This document shows positions 51,348-60,426 of a stretch of DNA of 64,000 nucleotides, piece after piece. The notes under the pieces are model-generated. The model was not told the DNA's origin. It searched no databases and saw only the letters and a list, made by a program, of their open reading frames with translations. Positions within the stretch are counted from its first letter, which is position 1. Each line of letters opens with the position of its first letter. The position numbers and the translations under genes were made by a program. The DNA is taken from positions 186,001 through 250,000 of the forward strand of contig JAEZZR010000012.1 of assembly GCA_023418505.1 (NCBI GenBank), given 5' to 3'. This DNA comes from Actinomycetes bacterium (lineage in GTDB: Bacteria > Actinomycetota > Actinomycetes > Mycobacteriales > Mycobacteriaceae).

Positions 51348-52007
51348 TTAAGAGAACAGCCCACCAACGCCTTGGATCACGAACACGATACTGATCAACG
51401 CGAATAGGCAGCCGGCCACAATGTCGATATAGGGCCCTGCCGCCAGGAAATGACGCACGATGCGCTTCGAAGACACCAGCAGTGCTACGGGCATGAAGAA
51501 CGCCAACGTCATGGCAAAGAGCAGCCCAGCTAGCCCCGCCAGGAACCACGCGGGCGCTTCTACCGGCACAAACGGCGTCATCACCGCAGTAAAGAACAGC
51601 ACCGCCTTCGGGTTCGACAGGTTCGTAAACAACCCCTGGATCAGATACGTGCGCGGAGATTTGAGCTTGGCGACGCTACCCACATCCGCATGCGCCGCAC
51701 TGTGCTGCATCTGCCGTAAAGAGATGATGCCTGTGCGCAGCATGGAGTAACCCATCCAGCCCAAATATGCGCCACCTAGGACTTGAATCCCTGCCATCAG
51801 TGATGGGCGAGCCACCAGCACAGCGGCAATGCCGAAGACTGTCAGGCTGATCCAAATCAGCGAACCGAAACATACCCCGAAGGCTGCTGCTACTGCGTGG
51901 CGACGGGATTTCGTGGCTACGCGCAAGATTAAGAACAGGTCTGGTCCTGGCGAAGCCATGCCGGCGAGCATCAGCCCGAAGAGGGTAAAGATGGCAGAGG
52001 TACTCAT
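51348..52007 (-). CDS. LysE-family amino acid exporter
   Basis: A 219-residue membrane protein with six helices and the family's N-terminal motif ASPGPDLFLILRVATKSRR and AFGVCFGSLIW. Family members export lysine, threonine, homoserine or other amino acids. The substrate is unknown. Start could be the ATG at 52007 or the GTG immediately before it. It lies directly upstream of serS. The divergent septum-formation gene begins 46 bp away. Confidence 0.9.
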   Translation of the reverse strand: MSTSAIFTLFGLMLAGMASPGPDLFLILRVATKSRRHAVAAAFGVCFGSLIWISLTVFGIAAVLVARPSLMAGIQVLGGAYLGWMGYSMLRTGIISLRQMQHSAAHADVGSVAKLKSPRTYLIQGLFTNLSNPKAVLFFTAVMTPFVPVEAPAWFLAGLAGLLFAMTLAFFMPVALLVSSKRIVRHFLAAGPYIDIVAGCLFALISIVFVIQGVGGLFS

Positions 52008-52053
52008 CACGAAGGGTCATTTTAGGCAGCGATAAGGCACAATAGACAACATC

Positions 52054-53094
52054 ATGGCTAAGCGACGTTCGATTAACTCTTTCTCCGGTGGCATCGGCAC
52101 TCACATTGTGATTGTGGCGATGCTGTTTGGTGCGGTCGCGTTATTCGTTGTCGGCCGAACTACCGATGCGTTGCAGTGGGCGTATTCGGGCTCTGATGAT
52201 AGTGCGGAGTCTTCGTCGACAAGCACTACGGAACTGGCACCGGAAGTCGCCGCTTTTACCTCTGCGAAGACCGGGTCGTGCTTGACCTGGGAGATGGAGC
52301 AGGATCAGACGATCAATGATTTCCGGATCGTCGATTGCGCGGAGCCTCATATCTACGAGGTTGCTTCCGTGTTGGATATGCGCACCGCCTCGCAGATGGA
52401 GGTCGCGCCCGAGTTGCAGGCGCGCTTCAGCGAGAACAACGAGTACCCCACCCAGGAAGAGTTGGTGGGCTTGCGCGATACGGTATGCCACGTTGAGGTG
52501 CAGGAATACTTAGGTGGGCAGTACGACGCCACGGGTAAATTCGCGTCGGCGCCGATCATTCCGCCGCGTTCTGCGTGGGATCAGGGCGATCGCACCTTGC
52601 TGTGTGGCGCGCAGGCAGTCGGTCCGGGTGGCGTTCCGGTGAAGATTGAGGGTCATGCGCGTGAGCAGGATCAGTCGCGTCTCTACGAACCGGGCGCGTG
52701 CGTGTCGATTACTGAAGACGCCCGGCTGCGGGTAGTCGAATGCGCCGAACCGCATGCGATGGAGTCGGTGGGTTTCATTGATGTGCGCGCCGAATTGGGC
52801 GATAACGCCGCCGATGCGCAGGCACAAAACGATCTACTCGCCGCGCGCTGTACCGACGCCGCGATTGCCTATCTGGGCGACGAGGAAACCCTGTACCAGT
52901 CCACGCTGGTGCCTTTCTGGACGGTACTATCGCCGGAGTCCCTGGCAGGCGGCTCGAATTCCACGAACTGCTGGCTGATCAAAGACAACGGTGCAGGTGG
53001 ATTTTCCACCTTGCAAGGCCACGCCGGCCAGGATTTGCTTATCGACGGAGTACCACCGGCTGCCCCACCCCGCAATCCCATCCGTGGGCAGTAG
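52054..53094 (+). CDS. Septum formation family protein
   Basis: A 346-residue protein with one N-terminal membrane helix (about 14-36), a short Ser/Thr/Glu-rich linker, and two extracytoplasmic Septum_form repeats. The repeats have the paired cysteines GSCLTWEMEQ ... VDCAEPHIYEV and GACVSITEDA ... VECAEPHAMESVG, which probably form disulfides. The family is linked to septation in actinobacteria; the specific role is unknown. The metallopeptidase gene follows 45 bp downstream. Confidence 0.85.
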   Translation: MAKRRSINSFSGGIGTHIVIVAMLFGAVALFVVGRTTDALQWAYSGSDDSAESSSTSTTELAPEVAAFTSAKTGSCLTWEMEQDQTINDFRIVDCAEPHIYEVASVLDMRTASQMEVAPELQARFSENNEYPTQEELVGLRDTVCHVEVQEYLGGQYDATGKFASAPIIPPRSAWDQGDRTLLCGAQAVGPGGVPVKIEGHAREQDQSRLYEPGACVSITEDARLRVVECAEPHAMESVGFIDVRAELGDNAADAQAQNDLLAARCTDAAIAYLGDEETLYQSTLVPFWTVLSPESLAGGSNSTNCWLIKDNGAGGFSTLQGHAGQDLLIDGVPPAAPPRNPIRGQ

Positions 53095-53139
53095 GGTCTA
53101 AGCAAGCGTCTCAGCGCTAGGTAAACGATCGGGGCAGCC

Positions 53140-53484
53140 ATGTATCCAGTTTCTGAAGAACACTTCGACAACCTGGTGGACGACGCCATCGACAAAATCC
53201 CCCAGAATTTCCTCGACCAGCTGGGCAATGTGGCGATTCAGGTACAACCCGCCCACCCGGAGAACCCATACTTGCTTGGCCTCTACGAGGGTGTGCCACT
53301 GACCGAACGTTCGGCGAATCATTGGGGCTTTCCCGACGTAATTACGCTGTATTCCCAGAACCTCTGCATGATCAGTAATAGCGAAGCAGAGCTGGTGGAA
53401 AACATTCGCGTGACTTTGCTCCACGAGGTAGGCCACTTCTTTGGTTTAGATGAAGACGACCTCGAGCGCCTGGGATACCAGTAG
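53140..53484 (+). CDS. Small zincin-type metallopeptidase family protein
   Basis: A 114-residue protein of the Zincin_1 family (PF06262). The zinc-binding motif is LLHEVGHFFGLDEDDLERLGY, with HExxH and a downstream aspartate ligand typical of the family. The start MYPVSEEHFDNLVDDAI is characteristic. No signal peptide, so it is cytoplasmic; substrates are unknown. It lies after the septum-formation gene on the same strand, a common actinobacterial pairing. Confidence 0.88.
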   Translation: MYPVSEEHFDNLVDDAIDKIPQNFLDQLGNVAIQVQPAHPENPYLLGLYEGVPLTERSANHWGFPDVITLYSQNLCMISNSEAELVENIRVTLLHEVGHFFGLDEDDLERLGYQ

Positions 53485-53493
53485 AACCGGCTC

Positions 53494-54186
53494 TTACTCC
53501 CACCGCTGCCGTTCTTGTTGCAGTGGCTCGCCGGACAGATCACCCCACCGAGTTAATGCCCATTGGCCGGAAGCTAGCACCGGCTGAGTTTCGTCGCCAG
53601 CAAATTCCAGTTCAATGCGCTGCGTATTTGCCAGTGGGTTGTTCGCCATGAACTCCCCGCCCAACCCCGTGAGGTGACTAGTTGCCAGGCGCATCGCCGC
53701 ACCATGGGTGATGATGATTTCGGTGTCGCGCGGCGAATCAATCACTTCGGCCACAGCAGGCAGGTAGCGGTTGAGGAAAGTCTCTGCGGTATCGCCACCG
53801 GGCCGGCCAACATCCAGGTTGCCCAACATCCACTGGTGGAAGACCTCGAAGAACAAGCGGTGCGCATCGAAATCATTGCGACCCTCCAGGTCGCCTGCCT
53901 GCACCTCATGCAGCCCTTCAATATGCTGCAATCGCGTCCCCGATCCGGAAATCTTGTGCAAACTACCCACGGTTGCTGCCCCGGTTTGCATCGCGCGCAA
54001 CGCCAACGACGTAGTAATACACCCCGTATCTTCAGGCAGTACTAGGTGCAGGGATTTTGCTAGGCGACGCGATTGCACCACGCCAGCGTCCGTCAATGGC
54101 GCTCCGGGCAATCGAGTATCCAAAGCCATGCGCACATTGGCAAACGTTTGGCCGTGGCGGATCAGAATCAGCCGTTTTGCAGTCAT
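53494..54186 (-). CDS. Histidine phosphatase (phosphoglycerate mutase-like)
   Basis: A 230-residue histidine phosphatase superfamily protein. The phosphohistidine motif is LILIRHGQTFANV, the second catalytic histidine lies in EIIITHGAAMRLATSHL, and EGLHEVQAGDLEGR carries the conserved glutamate. It is likely a broad phosphatase rather than a glycolytic mutase. Located 24 bp downstream of pheA on the same strand; this pair is conserved in corynebacteria. Confidence 0.9.
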   Translation of the reverse strand: MTAKRLILIRHGQTFANVRMALDTRLPGAPLTDAGVVQSRRLAKSLHLVLPEDTGCITTSLALRAMQTGAATVGSLHKISGSGTRLQHIEGLHEVQAGDLEGRNDFDAHRLFFEVFHQWMLGNLDVGRPGGDTAETFLNRYLPAVAEVIDSPRDTEIIITHGAAMRLATSHLTGLGGEFMANNPLANTQRIELEFAGDETQPVLASGQWALTRWGDLSGEPLQQERQRWE

Positions 54187-54210
54187 TATTGCTTCACCAT
54201 CATCATCTGG

Positions 54211-55170
54211 TTACCTAGCTCCTTGCTGCAGCCGATCCACCCACGCCATCGACGCACTAATATCCGGCGGTGCGCTGCCACCAGCTTGAGAATGCGCTGC
54301 TGGCCAAGAGCCAAGGAAGCGTACGTCGTGAGCCTGATCGTGTAGCGCTGCCAGTGCATGTGCTACCTGGGAATCGTCAATGTGGCCGTCGAACTCGAGG
54401 TGGAAGCGGTAGGCGCCCATCACTTGCCGGGTGGGCCGCGATTCGATCCGCGTGAGATTCACCTGGCGTACGGCAAACTCATTCATTGCCCGCATCAGCG
54501 ATCCTGGTGCGTTCGGCAGCGTGAAAGACACTGAAGTGCGATCACTACCGGTGCGCGCAGTGGGCACTGCTGGCTTGCCTACCAGTACAAATCGGGTAGT
54601 GGCGCCGCGGACATCGGCTACAGATTCGGCTAAAGCTTCCAGCTTGAGCAGTTGCCCGGCGCGCGCAGGTGCAGCACAGGCATCGTATTGGCCTTGCGCT
54701 ACCTGGTGGGCGGCTGCTGCATTGGACTTGGCTTGGAAGACTTCCACGCCAGGCAGGTTGGCCTCTACCCAGGAGCGCACCTGCGGGTAAGCCACTGGGT
54801 GGGTGACGAATGTTCGAACGTCGCTAGCTTTCGTACCGGGGCGCACCAGAATGGAAAAGACGATGCCAATTTCGGTTTCGCGGAAGATCTGTAGCTCGGA
54901 GCCTTCCGTTAACGCGTCGAACGCTGGCGTAACCGGACCGTCCACACTGTTTTCAATCGCGATGCAGGCGTAAGTGACCTCGCCACTGCGCACCTTAGCC
55001 AGCGCATCTTTCGGCGAATCGGCTGCCACGGTCTGTATATCATCGCGAGCGTTGCCGGTATGGGAATCTAGTTGCTGCGGGATCAACCGTGCGTCGATCA
55101 GATCCAACAAAGCCTGTTCGGTGAACGTGCCCGAAGGGCCTAAGAAAGCGCAAGAAATTTCAGAGTTCAT
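54211..55170 (-). CDS. pheA: Prephenate dehydratase
   Basis: A 319-residue monofunctional prephenate dehydratase. The catalytic domain starts SCAFLGPSGTFTEQAL and contains IAIENSVDGPVTPAFDAL and GATTRFVLVG (the TRF motif), followed by an ACT regulatory domain with LTRIESRPTRQVMGAYRF (ESRP motif) for phenylalanine feedback inhibition. It converts prephenate to phenylpyruvate. The frame extends two codons upstream to a GTG, but the GAGG site fits the ATG at 55170 (5-nt spacing). Confidence 0.95.
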   Translation of the reverse strand: MNSEISCAFLGPSGTFTEQALLDLIDARLIPQQLDSHTGNARDDIQTVAADSPKDALAKVRSGEVTYACIAIENSVDGPVTPAFDALTEGSELQIFRETEIGIVFSILVRPGTKASDVRTFVTHPVAYPQVRSWVEANLPGVEVFQAKSNAAAAHQVAQGQYDACAAPARAGQLLKLEALAESVADVRGATTRFVLVGKPAVPTARTGSDRTSVSFTLPNAPGSLMRAMNEFAVRQVNLTRIESRPTRQVMGAYRFHLEFDGHIDDSQVAHALAALHDQAHDVRFLGSWPAAHSQAGGSAPPDISASMAWVDRLQQGAR

Positions 55171-55305
55171 TTGCACCTCGCCTCGTTCACCAGTGTCGAT
55201 CCAGCGCCGCAGTTAGTGCGACGTGGGACTTGTGGGAGATTTTACCGAAATTCGTTGGCGCTGATTATTGGACGGATTCCGGGCTGGCTTCGAGTTAACT
55301 CCGCC

Positions 55306-56100
55306 CTACAGGTACCTACGTGCCAACGAATAGGCTTGCTGCGCGTATCCACCGCCGAACAACACCGCGTGCATCAGCACCCCATAGAGCTGGTGGATAC
55401 CTTCGCGTTCTGCCCGACCTGGCAGGGGGTGCACGCTTTCGTATCCAGCGATGATCTCGTTGGTCACCGATGAGTTCCCAAACAGTGTAAGCATCGCTAG
55501 ATCTTCTTCGCGGCTACCACCGTGAGCAGCGGGATCGATCAGCACTGCTTCGTCGTTAGTCCAAATAATGTTGCCCCACCACAGGTCGCCGTGCAGGCGC
55601 GCTGGAGCGTCGTCGGTATTGAACTCGCCGTCAAGCAGACGCTCGATCACGCGGTCGAAAGCTGCAAACTCGCGGTTGGTGTAAACATTCTTGAGCTGCC
55701 GCAAACACGGTTCCACGCGGTGTTTCACCCAGAATTCGCCGAAAGTATCCTCGGCAACCAGCGCCATCTCCCGTGGATCGTCGAGTGGCCCGAAGAATCC
55801 TTTCTTGTGCGGCCAGGTATCGGGAGCAGCTCCCCAGCCCGCGGCACCGGCACCGTGGGAGTGCGCCAACTTCGCGCCAAACTCGCGCGCCTTAGCTGTC
55901 GACGGTTTACTGGGCTCGAAGCGTTGTAGCTTCAGGCTCGTCCGAGAAACCTCGAGTACGTCAGCAACTGTGGCACCGCCGGAGGATTCTGCTTCTTTTA
56001 GCCACTGCAAACCGGCGGCCTCGCATTCGAAAAATCCCGTCGGAGCACCCGGATGAGTTTTTACATAAACATTTCGGTCGGAGCCATTGGTTTCAGACAT
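55306..56100 (-). CDS. Fructosamine kinase family protein
   Basis: A 264-residue protein of the fructosamine/ketosamine-3-kinase family (APH fold). The catalytic loop is ARLHGDLWWGNIIW, the metal-binding segment is AVLIDPAAHGGSREEDLAML, and the N-terminus has VYVKTHPGAPTGFFECEAAGL. It phosphorylates ketosamines on proteins or free amines, leading to deglycation. The divergent AMIN-like lipoprotein gene starts 45 bp away. No frame break is seen. Confidence 0.9.
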   Translation of the reverse strand: MSETNGSDRNVYVKTHPGAPTGFFECEAAGLQWLKEAESSGGATVADVLEVSRTSLKLQRFEPSKPSTAKAREFGAKLAHSHGAGAAGWGAAPDTWPHKKGFFGPLDDPREMALVAEDTFGEFWVKHRVEPCLRQLKNVYTNREFAAFDRVIERLLDGEFNTDDAPARLHGDLWWGNIIWTNDEAVLIDPAAHGGSREEDLAMLTLFGNSSVTNEIIAGYESVHPLPGRAEREGIHQLYGVLMHAVLFGGGYAQQAYSLARRYL

Positions 56101-56145
56101 ACCTCCACTGTAGATTTATGTGTAATGAATTCGGAGGTAAAGACG

Positions 56146-56880
56146 ATGAAGAATTCCCGTTCGATCTGCGTGATGCTCGCCTCTAGTGCATTGTTGCTGG
56201 CTGCAGCATGTAGCTCCGAAGATGCTGATGATTCTGCTGTTTCGCTGCGCGACGCTCAGCAAAGCAATTCGGCCGCTAGCAGCGCTGGCACGGATACTTC
56301 TGCAGAGACCGAAACCACTACCACCCGCACCACTGAGACTGTCACCCAAACTCAGAACAACCAGGGTGGCTCCCAATCAACGCCACGCACCATCGAGCAA
56401 GATGAAGGACCTACCGATGGCCCTGGAAAAGACTTCTCCATGGAGCGCCAAGAAAAGATGGGCAACTCCGGTGGCATGGGAATCGAAGATATTCGCGTTG
56501 GCTCGCACAAGGGGTACGACCGCATCGTGGTTGATCTAACCGCCGGTGAGCACGCTGGTTCGAAACAAGAGCTGGGTTGGTTCGTGATGTACGACGATCA
56601 GCCTGCTCAGCAAGGCAGTGGCTTCCCGGTGGAGTACTCCGGCAAGAACGCTCTGGTGATGTACATCCAGGGTGTGGCGTTGCCGTTCGAGCTGGATATT
56701 GAAGACCTGACGATGGCATCCGTTGAGGTACCGAAATCGGATCAGATCATCGACATCACTGGCCACGGCGCTTTCGAAGGCCAAGCAATGTATGTGGTGT
56801 CTTTGAAGGGTGAGAAGAAACCATTCCGGGTATTCCAATTGACGAATCCAAACCGGATCGTCGTGGATATCGAAAAGTAA
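56146..56880 (+). CDS. AMIN-like domain lipoprotein
   Basis: A 244-residue secreted lipoprotein. The signal peptide ends in the lipobox LLLAAACSS (cysteine near residue 22), then comes a Thr/Ser/Glu-rich linker and an AMIN-like domain (about 105-244; IEDIRVGSHKGYDRIVVDL at its start and NPNRIVVDIEK at its end). AMIN-type domains bind peptidoglycan or localise envelope proteins. The frame is open upstream to 56053, but GGAGG with an 8-nt spacing and the lipoprotein signal both select the ATG at 56146. Confidence 0.87.
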   Translation: MKNSRSICVMLASSALLLAAACSSEDADDSAVSLRDAQQSNSAASSAGTDTSAETETTTTRTTETVTQTQNNQGGSQSTPRTIEQDEGPTDGPGKDFSMERQEKMGNSGGMGIEDIRVGSHKGYDRIVVDLTAGEHAGSKQELGWFVMYDDQPAQQGSGFPVEYSGKNALVMYIQGVALPFELDIEDLTMASVEVPKSDQIIDITGHGAFEGQAMYVVSLKGEKKPFRVFQLTNPNRIVVDIEK

Positions 56881-56910
56881 TTTTCGAAAAGTTAGCCCAT
56901 ACTTTAACTT

Positions 56911-58320
56911 ATGGATTCTCAGCAGCCGCGCCGTCCACAGCGTCCACGTCGCAACGATGACCCCCAAACCGGGCAGTTTCTGCGCGACAGTTCCGGCAAC
57001 ATCGTGCGCGACCGCTACGGCCGCCCTGTCGGACGCCGGCATGCTACACCGCCGCCTAATCGGGATCGGGCACATCAGGATCGGGCACATCAGGACCGCG
57101 CTTTCTCGGAGCGGCCAGCGCGTGGCGACGCTGGACGACCAGCACGTGGCTCCAGCCAACGTCCATCTCAACGAGCCACGGATTCCGGGTATCGCCGTGG
57201 CGAGCGACGCCCTAGTAGCGGGCAGCGGCCTGGTAGCGAGCGACGTGCTGGCAGCACACAGCGTCCGATGCCACGCCAAACCATCGATCAGACTCGGATC
57301 GAACCGCTGCCGCCGCAAGCTCATGCGCAAGCACCGCAATACCAACAGCAGTATCAACAGCAGCAGCACCAACAACAGCCGCATCCGAACCAAAAGCGTG
57401 GCCGGAAACGGCCGCGGTTTCGCATCGGCAAAGCTCTGAAAGCTTTTGTCCTTGTTCTGATTCTGGTTTTCGGCGGAGGCTTTATCTGGGCAGAGATCAA
57501 TATGGATCGCGTCTCTGTGTTCAGCGATCTGGAAAACCGTCCTGGTAGAAGCTTGACGACGAACTGGCTGCTCGTAGGATCGGACTCCCGCGATGGATTA
57601 ACCGAAGACGATGCTGCCGCGCTTCATACTGGTACCGGCGACTTTGGTCAGCGCACAGACACCATCATGATTGCGTCGGTGCCACTGATCGGCAAACCAA
57701 CATTGCTGAGTATTCCGCGTGACTCTTACGTCAACATCCCTGGCTATGGGATGAACAAGATCAACGCGGCATTTTCCTTCGGTGGCGCGCCACTGCTTAC
57801 CGAAACCGTCGAGCAAGTTACGGGCATCCGGATCGACCACTACGCCGAAGTAGGGTTCGGCGGATTCGCCCATATCGTTGATGCCATTGGCGGCATTGAA
57901 ATGTGCCCGCCAGAACCAATCGACGATCCACTGGCCGGCATCAACATCCAAGCTGGTTGCCAAAAGTTCGATGGCACTACTGCACTGGGTTACGTACGTA
58001 CCCGTGCCACCGCTATGGGAGATCTCGATCGTGTTGCTCGCCAGCGGGAATTCATGAGTGCACTGATGAAGCGCGTCGCCAGCCCATGGGTGTTGCTAAA
58101 CCCCTACCGGCTGATTCGCCTGGTTGACTCCGGCACCAAATCACTTGCCGTGGGCGAAGGCGACCACTCGTGGAACCTCGCCTGGCTGATCATCCGCATG
58201 GTCTTCGGCGTCAATTCCGAAACCGTCCCCACTACTTCTTCGATGGATACCTGGGATGCGGGCAGTGTGCTGCTCTGGGACGAAGCAGCAGCCGAGCAAA
58301 TGTTCGCCCAGCTGCGCTAG
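56911..58320 (+). CDS. LytR-CpsA-Psr (LCP) family glycopolymer ligase
   Basis: A 469-residue protein. A long Arg/Gln/Pro-rich cytoplasmic region (1-165, including a QQYQQQQHQQQ tract) precedes one membrane helix (about 171-193), then the LCP domain (about 215-410). Conserved LCP residues are in LLVGSDSRDG, GQRTDTIMIAS, LSIPRDSYVNIPG, KINAAFSFGG, and ALGYVRTRATAMGDLDRVARQREFM. LCP proteins transfer undecaprenyl-linked glycans to peptidoglycan; in corynebacteria LCP enzymes attach arabinogalactan. It follows the AMIN-like lipoprotein gene by 30 bp. The polyQ/Arg N-terminus is unusually long. Confidence 0.92.
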   Translation: MDSQQPRRPQRPRRNDDPQTGQFLRDSSGNIVRDRYGRPVGRRHATPPPNRDRAHQDRAHQDRAFSERPARGDAGRPARGSSQRPSQRATDSGYRRGERRPSSGQRPGSERRAGSTQRPMPRQTIDQTRIEPLPPQAHAQAPQYQQQYQQQQHQQQPHPNQKRGRKRPRFRIGKALKAFVLVLILVFGGGFIWAEINMDRVSVFSDLENRPGRSLTTNWLLVGSDSRDGLTEDDAAALHTGTGDFGQRTDTIMIASVPLIGKPTLLSIPRDSYVNIPGYGMNKINAAFSFGGAPLLTETVEQVTGIRIDHYAEVGFGGFAHIVDAIGGIEMCPPEPIDDPLAGINIQAGCQKFDGTTALGYVRTRATAMGDLDRVARQREFMSALMKRVASPWVLLNPYRLIRLVDSGTKSLAVGEGDHSWNLAWLIIRMVFGVNSETVPTTSSMDTWDAGSVLLWDEAAAEQMFAQLR

Positions 58321-58356
58321 CCAGACGGGCGCGAATCAGGCTCGCGCTCAACCTTC

Positions 58357-59274
58357 CTACCGCAACGTCACCTGACGAGACACGATCGTCTGACGGGACT
58401 TCCGCTGCTCTGCAGTTAGTGGTTCTTCGGATGCCAAAGCCTCTGCGATGCGCTTATCTGCATCCTTGATTTGCTCCGACCATGCGTCGTAAGGCTTCGA
58501 ATTATCCAGATCCCACACCGGTACCAGCACGCCGTTGGCACGGAAAACGCCAGCGAACTTCGTGCCCTCGCCCAGCGACAAATTATCGGCGGCATGCACG
58601 CGCGCCAGGGCGTCCAGCAATTTCGCTTCTGGCTCACGACGAACCCAGCGGATGTGAGCGCGCTCGCCCGGATCGATCCACCAGACAGCACCCGAAACGT
58701 CGAGATCTAGCCGGTAAGACGGCATCAGAGAATCGTTAGCCACGCGCATGTTCTGCTCTACCAGGGAGGTGCGCTCGGCGCCTTCGGGCAACCACCACTC
58801 GAAATCCTGATGTACTTCGATGTCCGCAGGATTTGGCTGCTCCAAGACATCCGTCAATGTTGGGGCTTCACCCTCACCGGCGCCGGCAAGCTGCTGGCCA
58901 GCTGGAGCGTCCTTCGCCCAGGTCAAAGCCCGCGCCAAATCGGCCGCTGCATCATTGGTGCGCACGGTGGTCTGCAGGGCAACGAAAGCCTCGTCGCCTT
59001 CGCCTTCCGCGCGAGTCAACGCAGCAACCGCACCAGGCAAAACAGTAACCAGGTTGATCTTGCGCTCACTACCTGCCACCGATACTGGCCATACAGCAGA
59101 AGGAGCGAACTCGCGCATTGCTACCAAATCAACCTCAGCCTCAAAGTTTTCAAAAGGCCGAGGGTTTCCTGCCAACCGTGCGCGTTCCGCTGCGCGGGCA
59201 GCCAACTTCGCTTGACGACGGCTCATGCCCTCTGGCGCATCTGCATTACGGTTCTTACGAGACTTTTTACCCAT
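58357..59274 (-). CDS. DUF5926 family protein
   Basis: A 305-residue cytoplasmic protein with a very basic N-terminus (MGKKSRKNRNADAPEGMSRR) and acidic body, containing ALVALQTTVR-like and YRLDLDVSGAVWWIDPGERAH segments. This matches the DUF5926 family found across actinobacteria, function unknown. The frame extends two codons further to 59280. It is convergent with the LCP gene (36-bp gap). Upstream lies a 320-bp region with no recognised gene. Confidence 0.8.
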   Translation of the reverse strand: MGKKSRKNRNADAPEGMSRRQAKLAARAAERARLAGNPRPFENFEAEVDLVAMREFAPSAVWPVSVAGSERKINLVTVLPGAVAALTRAEGEGDEAFVALQTTVRTNDAAADLARALTWAKDAPAGQQLAGAGEGEAPTLTDVLEQPNPADIEVHQDFEWWLPEGAERTSLVEQNMRVANDSLMPSYRLDLDVSGAVWWIDPGERAHIRWVRREPEAKLLDALARVHAADNLSLGEGTKFAGVFRANGVLVPVWDLDNSKPYDAWSEQIKDADKRIAEALASEEPLTAEQRKSRQTIVSRQVTLR

Positions 59275-59280
59275 GCGCAC

Positions 59281-59599
59281 CAGAGTACTAAACCTAAAAG
59301 AAGTCTATGTTCCATAAGACGGTTTGGGCATCAAAGTAGATGAGAAGTGGCTTTGAAAGGTTCCTCTGCCGCTAGGCAGCTCCTCTAAGTTTTCTCTTTG
59401 AGGAAGCTGATTAGATGGAAGAAGGTCGGGGTAGCACAGGTGATGAACTACCTTTCGATCAGACGTATTACCCCCTGGTCTTGGGCTGTCGTGGTGTAAC
59501 GGTTGTGTCCGTTAGTGTCGCGTACAAGTAGCCCCGCGCCCAGCCCCGTGCTTAGCGAAGATGCTCCCGCGTTGCACGCGGATAATCTGCTTAGAGAAG
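59281..59599. other. Gene-free, hairpin-rich region, possible insertion-element remnant
   Basis: No convincing gene. Three inverted repeats are visible: GGGCTG/CAGCCC (59483-59488 with 59541-59546) enclosing AACGG/CCGTT (59498-59513), and CCGCGT/ACGCGG (59567-59581). The segment GGTGTAACGGTTGTGTCC resembles, from memory, terminal regions of corynebacterial insertion sequences, but no transposase frame or target duplication is visible. The right end should hold the terminator of the membrane protein gene; the CCGCGTTGCACGCGG hairpin is a candidate. Confidence 0.4.
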
Positions 59600-59971
59600 T
59601 CACTCCTTAGAAGCCCATGAGAGATAATCGTTGTTATATACAAAGCAGGTGGCTAAACCTACCGGCCAAATAAGAGCCATCAGTCCAGAATAGGGAAACT
59701 CCACGTGCAACGCACCGACGATAGGCACTGCGAAGACGGGGATGAAGTACAGAAACGTTTCCTGCAAGAATTCTCGAACTGGGCGCTGGGAAAAGAGGTG
59801 AACCGATCGCCATACTGCAATACCTGTCATCCCGAATCCGACGAGGCCAACGACAGTAGACAAAGCATTGTCCTGACTAAGAAAGGTGTAAAAGCAGTAG
59901 TACAAGGCCAAACCCGTAAAAACTACGGTGAAGCCCGCTTTTACCTTATGCTGCCGCGTTGCCTTAGCCAT
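59600..59971 (-). CDS. Four-helix membrane protein of unknown function
   Basis: A 123-residue protein with four predicted membrane helices (FTVVFTGLALYYCFYTF, STVVGLVGFGMTGIAVW, LYFIPVFAVPIVGALHV, GLMALIWPVGLATCFVY) and short loops. I do not recognise it. The ATG at 59971 shares a base with the TAA of the gene upstream (TAATG), and AAGG lies 9 nt before it, which together argue that both genes are real and coupled. The region is more AT-rich than its neighbours, suggesting transfer. Confidence 0.55.
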   Translation of the reverse strand: MAKATRQHKVKAGFTVVFTGLALYYCFYTFLSQDNALSTVVGLVGFGMTGIAVWRSVHLFSQRPVREFLQETFLYFIPVFAVPIVGALHVEFPYSGLMALIWPVGLATCFVYNNDYLSWASKE

Positions 59972-60426
59972 TACGAACAACCTTTTGAATAATGCTCAGG
60001 AGTCACTCCAATAGAAGGGAGCCAAACATTACCAGTTGCCAAAACCTTTAGAGGGAGACACTTGTTCTTCGCGTGAGCAGCGGTGGCCCAACCTGAAATA
60101 AGTGCGCTGTGACTTCCCCACCAAATCTCAAGTTTCTGGCCGAATGGAGGCGGAACAGCAAACCAAAATGGTGAAATAGCAGCTACTCCCACAACGCCCG
60201 CTACCATTCGCCTAGTTTCTTCCTTACTGAAATAATTATGCTCCGACACCATACCCCAATTAACTCTCAGATTCGAGGTAATAGGATACGAAGTATCTGC
60301 GTCAGGAATGACAATCTGGGTTACTGGGTTACCAGCAATTTCATAGTAGGTCGGCAGATCCTTTCCAATGGCATCCTTAGCCCAGGGAGCATTGATCAGT
60401 GTGCAGGGTGCCGGGGATCCAGACAT
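59971..60426 (-). CDS. Protein of unknown function, possibly 5'-truncated
   Basis: A 151-residue protein without a clear signal peptide; one hydrophobic segment near residue 85 (MVAGVVGVAAISPFWFAV) could be a membrane helix or buried core. I do not recognise the family. The first ATG (60426) lies directly against the sodA terminator with no ribosome binding site, and the frame has only an in-terminator GTG further upstream, so the 5' end of a longer gene may have been lost at this junction. It is coupled to the following four-helix protein. Lower GC than surroundings. Confidence 0.5.
   Translation of the reverse strand: MSGSPAPCTLINAPWAKDAIGKDLPTYYEIAGNPVTQIVIPDADTSYPITSNLRVNWGMVSEHNYFSKEETRRMVAGVVGVAAISPFWFAVPPPFGQKLEIWWGSHSALISGWATAAHAKNKCLPLKVLATGNVWLPSIGVTPEHYSKGCS

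Noticed and set aside
59480..59550. A possible tRNA or small structured RNA gene in the gene-free region
   Set aside because: The GTGTAACGGTT segment recalls a tRNA D-arm, but there is no T-arm TTCGA motif, no acceptor stem and no anticodon arm in register.
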